Shown: in pieces, positions 15,262-20,537 of the stretch | Numbering within the stretch: position 1 is the stretch's first letter | How the letters are laid out: each line of letters opens with the position of its first letter | Source: DASRCB01 sp035653295 | GTDB lineage: Bacteria; Acidobacteriota; Terriglobia; Bryobacterales; Bryobacteraceae | Direction: 5' to 3' | Assembly: GCA_035653295.1 (NCBI GenBank) | Contig: DASRCB010000330.1 | Span: 1-20,537 of the forward strand | Length of the DNA: 20,537 nucleotides | Program-made: the position numbers and the translations under genes | The notes under the pieces: generated by a model | Database searches by the model: none | The model's input: the letters and a program-made list of their open reading frames with translations, nothing else | What the model was told of the DNA's origin: nothing

Positions 15262-16446
15262 ATGGAGCGACCGGAGTCTCCGACCGCCTGGGCGCCGGAG
15301 ACGGAGGCGGAACGCCGCGCGATTCGCGAGCAGATGGAGCGTCTGCTCACCAATCCGCTGTTCCGCAACAGCCGCCGCTATCCTTCCCTGTTCCGTTACG
15401 TGGTCGAAAAGACGCTGGACGGGCAAACCGAGCATCTCAAGGAACGCACCCTGGGCATCGAGGTGTTCGGGCGCGATCCCGATTACGACACCAACGTCGA
15501 CCCGGTGGTCCGCGCCACCGCTGGCGAGATTCGCAAGCGCATCGCGCAGTACTATTACGAACCCGGCCACGAAACAGAAATTCGGATCGAGCTACTGCCT
15601 GGGTCCTACGTCCCGGAGTTCCGGCTGCCGGAAACTCCTGTTGCCATAGCCCCGCCGCCAACCGTGCGGCACTGGCGCTGGATTATCGCAGCTTCGCTGC
15701 TGCTGGTGGCGGCAATTGCCCTGGTGTTGTGGATGCGCTCCTCGCCGACACCGCTGGACCGCTTCTGGCATCCCGTGATCGACTCTTCCAACGCGGTGCT
15801 CCTTTGCGTTGGTCCGCCCGATCGTCTGAACGCGACCCTCACGCCGGCGTCCGCGTCGCCGAGCCCGGTCACGCTCTATGGCCTGCTGACCATGCAAACA
15901 CAGCAGGTCGCGCTCGCAGATGCAATCACCCTCGCGCGATTGACCGGCCTGCTCACCACCGTCGGAAAGACCTGTCAGATTCGCAGCCAGTCGGCAACTA
16001 CCTTCACCGATTTGCGAGGCGCGCCCGTGGTTCTCATCGGCGCATTTAACAATGACTGGACCATGCGCACCACTGCCTCGCTGCGGTACACGTTCCAGAT
16101 GGACAGACAGGCCCAGAATTACTGGATTCAGGACCGCGAGAATCCCACAAAGCGGGAGTGGGGCATCAACATGGGACTGCCGTACCAGCGGTTGACCGAA
16201 GACTACGCCCTCGTGGCGCGTTTCCTCGATCCCGCGACCGAGCGCATGGTGGTGGTGGCCGGAGGCGTGGGGCAGTACGGCACTGTCGCCGCGGGTGAGT
16301 TCCTCACCAACCCCAGATATCTGGACACAGACGCGAAACGCCTGCCTGCCGGCTGGGAGCGCCGGAATATCGAGATGGTCATCCGGGCCAGCGTCATCGA
16401 GGGGAATTCCGGACCGCCTCGCGTCGTTGCCGCACAGGTCTGGTAG
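15262..16446 (+). CDS. One-TM protein with acidobacterial N-terminal domain, function unknown
   Basis: The 394-residue protein has three parts. Residues 15-120 form a helical domain with the motif string FRYVVEKTLDG, LKERTLGIEVFGRDPDYDTN, DPVVRATAGEIRKRIAQYY. A similar block occurs at the N-terminus of many acidobacterial proteins and ahead of some adenylate-cyclase-like and TPR proteins. One membrane helix lies at about 140-158. The C-terminal 235 residues (from DRFWHPVIDSS) are probably periplasmic and include VLLCVGPPDR, VVLIGAFNNDW, YQRLTEDYALVARF and VVVAGGVGQYGT. The N-terminal block may bind DNA or protein in the cytoplasm, so a membrane-linked sensor is possible, but no function is established. 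The ATG at 15262 is chosen for its GAGGGG site; an in-frame ATG at 15139 would lie inside the kinase gene. Confidence 0.8.
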   Translation: MERPESPTAWAPETEAERRAIREQMERLLTNPLFRNSRRYPSLFRYVVEKTLDGQTEHLKERTLGIEVFGRDPDYDTNVDPVVRATAGEIRKRIAQYYYEPGHETEIRIELLPGSYVPEFRLPETPVAIAPPPTVRHWRWIIAASLLLVAAIALVLWMRSSPTPLDRFWHPVIDSSNAVLLCVGPPDRLNATLTPASASPSPVTLYGLLTMQTQQVALADAITLARLTGLLTTVGKTCQIRSQSATTFTDLRGAPVVLIGAFNNDWTMRTTASLRYTFQMDRQAQNYWIQDRENPTKREWGINMGLPYQRLTEDYALVARFLDPATERMVVVAGGVGQYGTVAAGEFLTNPRYLDTDAKRLPAGWERRNIEMVIRASVIEGNSGPPRVVAAQVW

Positions 16447-16546
16447 CAACTCCGAAGGTGCGTTCGCGGGCCCGGGCAAAAGTGCTTTCCTCGCAGGCCG
16501 CAGAATCTGGTCCGCCTTTCTGAGACCGGCTCCCGTCACTCACCTA

Positions 16547-16555
16547 TGCTATTCT
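16547..16555 (+). promoter_or_regulatory. Promoter of the lysine operon (extended -10)
   Basis: TGCTATTCT is an extended -10 whose predicted start of transcription (about 16562) falls directly before the first paired base of the riboswitch at 16563. That position fits an RNA that begins with the aptamer. The preceding stretch from 16447 shows no other feature. Confidence 0.42.
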
Positions 16556-16562
16556 GATCCTG

Positions 16563-16748
16563 TCCTGTAGAGGAGCGGCGAGCATGAGTAACCGCCCTGA
16601 TCTTCCGGGTCGCTCCGGATGAGCGGTGAAAGGGATCGTCCGCCGAAACTCGCGCCCCAGGCGGCTGTGCGCGGGTTGGGGAGTCCGGCTAATACCGGCT
16701 CACTGTCATCCGGGCCGGGGTGGATTCGGCCGGATGGAGCGCTCGGGA
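16563..16748 (+). ncRNA. Lysine riboswitch (L-box aptamer)
   Basis: The stretch carries the conserved L-box bases and helices. P1 can form from TCCTG (16563-16567) and CGGGA (16744-16748). AGAGG follows the 5' strand, then GAGTA, then P2 (ACCGC 16591-16595 with GCGGT 16623-16627) closed by a TCCGG/CCGGA stem (16604-16619). The highly conserved GTGAAAGG...CGTC..GCCGAA block lies at 16626-16647. P3 pairs 16647-16655 with 16669-16677 (9 bp). The P2 loop GTCGCT (16609-16614) can kiss the P3 loop GGCGGC (16660-16665), as expected for this RNA. P4 (16681-16701) and P5 (16707-16736, CATCCGG with CCGGATG) complete the five-helix junction, followed by GGAGCGCTC. Bound lysine should repress the downstream M20-asd-lysC-dapB genes. 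Confidence 0.93.
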
Positions 16749-16750
16749 AG

Positions 16751-16836
16751 CAACGCGGTCACCACCTCCTCTCGATCGCGCATTTCCCGCCTCCATTCCC
16801 ACACTCCAACCGGTGAACTGCGACACTGGATAGCTA
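16751..16836 (+). promoter_or_regulatory. Leader between riboswitch and first gene (expression platform)
   Basis: The 86 nt after the aptamer contain no GC hairpin with a T-run, so a classic intrinsic terminator is absent. About 16760-16813 is rich in C and poor in G, with repeated CC and TCC steps, like a rut region for Rho. CCTCC at 16766-16770 could also mask a ribosome binding site. The only weak site is GGA about 8 nt before the ATG at 16837. The switching mechanism is therefore inferred as Rho-dependent or translational. Confidence 0.4.
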
Positions 16837-17847
16837 ATGCACTTGTTCCAACTCACGCGCGCGCTGATCGACATCGAATCGATCACCGAGAACGAGGAGC
16901 GGATCGGGAGTTTCCTGTTCGACCGCCTCTCCGAGCTCGCCGCGCGCTTCAATGGACAGGTCGAGCGCATGCCCGTCGCCGGCAAGCGCTTCAACGTGCT
17001 CGCAATCTTCGGCGATCCCCTAGTCACCTTGTCCACGCACATGGATACGGTCCCGCCGTTCTTCCCCTCCAGCGAAGACGAAGAGTTCATCCACGGCCGC
17101 GGCGCCTGCGACACAAAGGGGATCATCGCCGCCATGATCACGGCCGCCACGCAACTCCTCGAAGCCGGCATCCGCGGCCTGGCGCTGCTGTTCGTGGTCG
17201 GTGAGGAGCGCAACAGCGCCGGCGCGTACATCGCCGCCGCCAACGGCCGCGGCTCGCGTTTTCTGATCAATGGCGAGCCAACCGAGAATAAACTCGCCCT
17301 CGGCTCCAAAGGCGCGCTGCGCGTCGAAGTGGTGGCGCACGGCCGCATGGCCCACTCCGCCTATCCCGAGCTGGGAGAATCGGCCATCGAAAAACTGCTG
17401 GACGCGCTGTCCGAAGTCCGGCGGGTCGAACTCCCAACGGATGGCATCCTCGGGGCCAGCACGCTGAACATCGGCACGCTCTCCGGCGGCCGTGCGCCGA
17501 ACGTGATTCCCGACCGCGCCTGCGCGGAGATCATGATTCGCCTCGTGGACGACGGCCAGACCACGCGCGTGGCGCTCGCTCGCGCCGTGCAGGGCAGGGC
17601 AGATCTGGACGAAGTGCTCGCCATTCCTGCGGTGCACCTCGGCTCGATCCCTGGGCTCGACACCACCGTCGTTGCATTCACCACCGACATCCCGGCGTTC
17701 GAGGGCGCATGGGGTCAGCCCTTTCTCATCGGCCCCGGAACGATCCACGTCGCCCACACCGCCGAGGAGCGCGTCCCAAAACGCGAGGTCGCCCAGGCAG
17801 TCGACATTTATAAGCACATGGTTCAATACCTGATGAAAGAAGGATGA
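16837..17847 (+). CDS. M20 metallopeptidase-family deacylase (DapE/ArgE/LysK-like) in lysine operon
   Basis: The 336-residue protein is a two-zinc M20 hydrolase. Expected ligands are all visible: His68 in LSTHMDTVPP, Asp92 in GRGACDTKG, the catalytic Glu123 and ligand Glu124 in VVGEERNSAG, Glu147 in INGEPTENK, and His307 in HVAHTAEERVP. The dimerisation domain lies around 155-265 (GSKGALRVEVVAHGRMAHSAYP). It is the first gene under the lysine riboswitch and is followed one base later by asd, so its most likely job is removing the acyl group from N-succinyl- or N-acetyl-diaminopimelate (DapE role). It is shorter than typical DapE (about 375 residues) and its sequence also fits LysK- or ArgE-type enzymes, so the exact substrate is inference from context. 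Confidence 0.87.
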   Translation: MHLFQLTRALIDIESITENEERIGSFLFDRLSELAARFNGQVERMPVAGKRFNVLAIFGDPLVTLSTHMDTVPPFFPSSEDEEFIHGRGACDTKGIIAAMITAATQLLEAGIRGLALLFVVGEERNSAGAYIAAANGRGSRFLINGEPTENKLALGSKGALRVEVVAHGRMAHSAYPELGESAIEKLLDALSEVRRVELPTDGILGASTLNIGTLSGGRAPNVIPDRACAEIMIRLVDDGQTTRVALARAVQGRADLDEVLAIPAVHLGSIPGLDTTVVAFTTDIPAFEGAWGQPFLIGPGTIHVAHTAEERVPKREVAQAVDIYKHMVQYLMKEG

Positions 17848-17848
17848 G

Positions 17849-18901
17849 ATGACACAGCCACGAATCGAAGTCGGCGTACTCGGCGCTACCGGAATGGTGG
17901 GCCAGAACTTTGTGAAGTTCCTGCAGAACCACCCGTGGTTCGAGCTGACCTGGGTGGGCGCGAGCGATCGCAGCGCGGGCAAGACTTATCGCGAGGCCAC
18001 TTCATGGCGCCTCGATGGCGAGATGCCCGCCGCGGTAGCGGATCTCACGGTGCAGGATTGTAAACCGGGCAAAGCGCCCCGGCTGATGTTCTCCGCCATG
18101 GACGCCAGCGTGGCTACAGAGATCGAGCAGGCCTTCGCCCAGGCCGGGCATGTGATCGTGTCCAACTCGCGCAACCATCGCATGGAGCCCGATGTCCCGC
18201 TGCTCGTTCCCGAAGTGAACCCCGATCACGTGAAGATCATTCCGCTCCAGCAACGCCGCCGCGGCTGGAAGGGACAGATCGCCACTAATCCGAACTGCTC
18301 CACCGTCGTGCTGACCATGGCCCTCGCGCCGTTCAAGCGATTTGGCATCAAGCGCGTAATGGCCACCACAATGCAGGCGCTCTCCGGCGCCGGCTACCCC
18401 GGTGTCGCGTCCATGGACATCAACGCCAACGTGGTCCCCTATATTGGGGGCGAAGAAGAGAAGATGCAGCAGGAGACCCAGAAAATCCTGGGCGACTTCA
18501 CCGGCGACGCCATCCGTTCGCTCGATGCCCGCGTCAGCGCGCAATGCAATCGCGTGCCCGTGGTCGATGGCCACATGGTGGCCACCTCCGTCGAGCTTCG
18601 CGAGAAGCCCGGCGAAGAGGAGCTGATCGAGGCCATCCGCACCTTCCGCAGCGTGCCGCAGCAGCGTAATCTCCCCAGCGCGCCTCCCAATCCGCTGATC
18701 TATATGACCGCCAGCGATCGCCCGCAGCCGCGCCGCGACGTCAATCGCGAGAACGGCATGGCCGTCTTCGTCGGACGCCTGCGTCGCTGCCCGGTGCTCG
18801 ACTATAAATTCATGGCGCTCGGCCATAACACCGTGCGCGGAGCCGCCGGAGCCGCCGTACTCAACGCCGAGCTGATGTACTCGGAAGGGCTTCTCGACTG
18901 A
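17849..18901 (+). CDS. asd: Aspartate-semialdehyde dehydrogenase
   Basis: The 350-residue enzyme reduces aspartyl-4-phosphate to aspartate semialdehyde with NADPH, the branch point for lysine, threonine and methionine. Seen: the cofactor loop VGVLGATGMVGQ (8-19), SNSRNHR (105-111), the catalytic Cys150 in ATNPNCSTVVL, QALSGAGYPGV (176-186), and the active-site histidine His242 in VVDGHMVATSV. The motif set (long form with YIGGEEEKM) is of the archaeal/fungal-like class rather than the E. coli class. It starts one base after the M20 stop, with AAGGATGAG ahead of the ATG, and its stop overlaps the lysC start (TGATG). It is therefore tightly coupled within the riboswitch-controlled operon. Confidence 0.95.
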   Translation: MTQPRIEVGVLGATGMVGQNFVKFLQNHPWFELTWVGASDRSAGKTYREATSWRLDGEMPAAVADLTVQDCKPGKAPRLMFSAMDASVATEIEQAFAQAGHVIVSNSRNHRMEPDVPLLVPEVNPDHVKIIPLQQRRRGWKGQIATNPNCSTVVLTMALAPFKRFGIKRVMATTMQALSGAGYPGVASMDINANVVPYIGGEEEKMQQETQKILGDFTGDAIRSLDARVSAQCNRVPVVDGHMVATSVELREKPGEEELIEAIRTFRSVPQQRNLPSAPPNPLIYMTASDRPQPRRDVNRENGMAVFVGRLRRCPVLDYKFMALGHNTVRGAAGAAVLNAELMYSEGLLD

Positions 18902-20247
18902 TGATTGTGATGAAGTTCGGCGGCACGTCCGTCGAATCGGCGCAGGCCATAGAGCGCGTCGCCGGAATCGTGCGCGACCGCCTGGCCCGCAAACCCGTAG
19001 TGGTGGTCTCCGCTATGGGCAAGACCACGAATCGACTTCTTGAGACCGCGGCGCTCGCCGTGCAGGGCAAGCGCGAGCAGGCCATGTCGTCCCTGCTCGC
19101 TCTTCGCGATTTCCATCTGCGCGAATCCGGCATGGAGCGCACCGTTGAGGAACACTTTCAGGAGCTCGGCGAGCTGATGCGCGGTCTGGCGATTCTGGGC
19201 GAGCTCACACCGCGCTCGATCGACGCCATTTCCAGTTACGGCGAGCGCCTCTCCAGCCTGATCGTCACCAATCTGTTTCACCGCCACGGCATCCATTCCG
19301 TGCACATCGACTCGCGCCAGGTGATCGTTACCGACAACCGCCACACCCAGGCCGCGCCAATCTACGACGAGACCTACAAGCGTCTCGCCGCCTGCGTCGC
19401 TCCGATGACCGAGAAGGCCGTACCCGTGATGGGCGGTTTCATCGCATCCACCGGCGACGGCGTGACGACAACTCTCGGCCGCGGCGGCTCCGATTTCACC
19501 GCCGCCATCGTCGGCGCCGGCATCGGCGCGGAAGAAATCCAGATCTGGACCGACGTCGACGGCATGCTCACCTGCGATCCGCGTGTTTGCGACGGCGGCC
19601 GCCGCATCCGTGTCATCTCCTTCAGTGAAGCGGCGGAGCTGGCCTACTTCGGCGCCAAGGTGCTGCACCCGGCGACGGTGGTTCCCGCTCTGGAGAAGAA
19701 CATCCCGGTGCTCATCCTAAATTCGCGGCGCCCCCAGGTGGAAGGTACGCGCATCATCGCCGACGACGTTCACTCCGGCGCCAACCCCGCCAAATCCATC
19801 GCCAGCAAAACGGGGATTGTCGTCCTGAATATTCGCTCCACGCGCATGTTCATGGCGCATGGATTCCTGCGCCGCATCTTCGAGGTTTTCGATCGCTACG
19901 CTGTTCCCGTGGACATGATCTCCACCTCCGAGGTCAGCGTCTCGCTGACTATCGATCCCACGCCACATCTGAACGCCATCACCGAGGAACTGAGCGCATT
20001 CGCCGAGGTGAGTGTCGATCCGAATCAGGCCATCGTGTGTCTGGTCGGCGAGAACATCCGCGACACGCCGGGCATCGCGGCCCGCGTTTTCACCGCTCTC
20101 GGCGACATCAACGTGCGCATGATCTCCCAGGGCGCATCATCCCTCAACCTGGGCTTCGCGATCGCCGCCGAAGACACCGCCGACGCCGTGGAGCGCCTGC
20201 ACCGCGAGTTTTTTGCGAAACTCGATCCTGAGGTCTTCGATGCCTAA
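18901..20247 (+). CDS. lysC: Aspartate kinase, lysine-sensitive (LysC/AKIII-like)
   Basis: The 448-residue enzyme catalyses the same first step as the kinase at 13734. Kinase motifs: VMKFGGTSVES (Lys5), VVSAMGKTTNRLL, SSYGERLSSLI, TLGRGGSDFTAA (near 190-201), IWTDVDGMLTCDPR (near 214-227) and YFGAKVLHP. ACT domains run from about 303 (GIVVLNIRSTRMFMAHGFL) and about 370 (AIVCLVGENIRDTPG, then INVRMISQGASSLNLGFAI). The RMISQGASSLNL motif matches the lysine-sensitive AKIII type and differs from the IAIAQGSSE motif of the other kinase. The start ATG at 18901 overlaps the asd stop (TGATG). Lysine would act twice on this enzyme: through the riboswitch on its synthesis and, by family precedent, through the ACT domains on its activity. 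Confidence 0.95.
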   Translation: MIVMKFGGTSVESAQAIERVAGIVRDRLARKPVVVVSAMGKTTNRLLETAALAVQGKREQAMSSLLALRDFHLRESGMERTVEEHFQELGELMRGLAILGELTPRSIDAISSYGERLSSLIVTNLFHRHGIHSVHIDSRQVIVTDNRHTQAAPIYDETYKRLAACVAPMTEKAVPVMGGFIASTGDGVTTTLGRGGSDFTAAIVGAGIGAEEIQIWTDVDGMLTCDPRVCDGGRRIRVISFSEAAELAYFGAKVLHPATVVPALEKNIPVLILNSRRPQVEGTRIIADDVHSGANPAKSIASKTGIVVLNIRSTRMFMAHGFLRRIFEVFDRYAVPVDMISTSEVSVSLTIDPTPHLNAITEELSAFAEVSVDPNQAIVCLVGENIRDTPGIAARVFTALGDINVRMISQGASSLNLGFAIAAEDTADAVERLHREFFAKLDPEVFDA

Positions 20248-20258
20248 GGTTTTGGGGG

Positions 20259-20291
20259 GCAGGTTTCAGCCTGCGGCGGGCCTTCAGCCCG
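20259..20291 (+). repeat. Tandem pair of small hairpins between lysC and dapB
   Basis: Two back-to-back inverted repeats fill the 57-nt gap. GCAGG/CCTGC (20259-20263, 20270-20274) has loop TTTCAG, and CGGGC/GCCCG (20277-20281, 20287-20291) has loop CTTCA. The similar TTCAG cores and the lack of a T-run suggest a dispersed repeat or an RNA-processing element rather than a terminator. I recall CAGGCTGAAGCCTG-like palindromes as common between genes in acidobacterial genomes, which would need a genome-wide search. Confidence 0.5.
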
Positions 20292-20304
20292 GCTGGTTCT
20301 CAAA

Positions 20305-20537
20305 ATGAGCCACCGCCTCGCCATTGTCGGCTACGGCAAAATGGGTCGCCTCATCGAGCAGCTCGCCCCGCAGTACGATTTCGAAGTTGCCGCGCGCCAC
20401 GACATCGACCGCCATGAGGCGCTGGACAACTGCGATGTCGCAGTCGAGTTCTCCGTACCGCCCGCGGTGCCTGCGAACGTCGAAATGCTGGCCGGGAAAG
20501 GCATCCCCGTGGTCATCGGCACAACCGGCTGGCTCTC
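20305..20537 (+). CDS. dapB: 4-hydroxy-tetrahydrodipicolinate reductase, 3' truncated by window
   Basis: Seventy-seven residues are visible before the window ends. They open with a Rossmann nucleotide motif RLAIVGYGKMGRLIEQL (4-20). Further on are AVEFSVPPA and VVIGTTGW, the second being the typical DapB signature around the cofactor/substrate loop. The enzyme reduces the cyclic product of DapA to tetrahydrodipicolinate with NAD(P)H, the next diaminopimelate-branch step after dapA. The start ATG at 20305 is the only fitting one, but no clear Shine-Dalgarno sequence precedes it; the upstream 57 nt carry two hairpins. It continues the riboswitch-controlled lysine operon. A dapA gene is not in the window and may follow. 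Confidence 0.92.
   Translation, partial: MSHRLAIVGYGKMGRLIEQLAPQYDFEVAARHDIDRHEALDNCDVAVEFSVPPAVPANVEMLAGKGIPVVIGTTGWL

Noticed and set aside
14262..15368. A 368-residue minus-strand open frame across the aspartate kinase gene
   Set aside because: It mirrors conserved kinase and ACT coding sequence and has shadow composition, with no recognisable motif.
16584..16622. A 12-codon reading frame with a GAGG site, resembling a leader peptide
   Set aside because: It falls inside the conserved 5' part of the lysine riboswitch (AGAGG...GAGTA), which explains both the apparent ribosome binding site and the ATG. It has no lysine codons.
1..20537. Mobile elements, tRNA genes, CRISPR or phage genes
   Set aside because: No transposase, integrase, repeat-spacer pattern or tRNA-like fold was seen, and composition is even across the window.

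Overview
The window looks like chromosomal DNA from a GC-rich member of the Acidobacteriota, most likely the Solibacter/Bryobacter group. Two signals support this. The truncated gene at the left edge ends in what looks like the C-terminal repeat domain abundant in Solibacter (TIGR03437-like). The membrane protein at 15262-16446 carries an N-terminal domain (LKERTLG...FGRDPDYDTN...DPVVR) that I know mostly from acidobacterial proteins. I see no rRNA, tRNA, CRISPR array, IS element or integrase. Coding density is high.

Layout. 3-726: the tail of a Solibacter-type protein, then a stand-alone Rcp1-like response regulator. 754-1785: a ferrochelatase with a cysteine-rich tail, ending in an 18-nt convergent overlap with a secreted alpha/beta hydrolase (1768-2724, minus). 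2806-5927 (minus): an ABC exporter in which the ATPase gene overlaps (ATGA) a gene encoding an ABC-2 permease fused to an amidohydrolase. 5969-7093 (plus): an apparently circularly permuted D-amino-acid-oxidase-like flavoprotein with a Tat/lipoprotein signal, divergent from the ABC operon across only 41 bp. 7076-13000 (minus): an AddB-like nuclease gene followed by an AddA-like helicase-nuclease gene (double-strand break repair). 13048-15161 (plus): cytidylate kinase overlapping an aspartate kinase of the threonine-sensitive (ThrA-like) sort. 15262-16446: a one-TM protein of unknown function. 16447-20537: a lysine biosynthesis operon headed by a clear lysine riboswitch (about 16563-16748), followed by an M20 deacylase (DapE/ArgE-like), asd, lysC and the start of dapB, which runs off the right edge.

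How the genes work together. The riboswitch should let lysine repress the M20-asd-lysC-dapB operon, while the second aspartate kinase sits outside it beside cmk. This is a plausible split between a lysine-controlled and a constitutive or threonine-controlled entry into the aspartate pathway. The ABC ATPase, permease-amidohydrolase fusion and alpha/beta hydrolase may form one transcription unit. The divergent flavoprotein shares its promoter region, so these four genes are the best candidate here for an undescribed functional set. Several genes have a -10-like hexamer only 5-8 nt before the start codon, which suggests leaderless transcripts.
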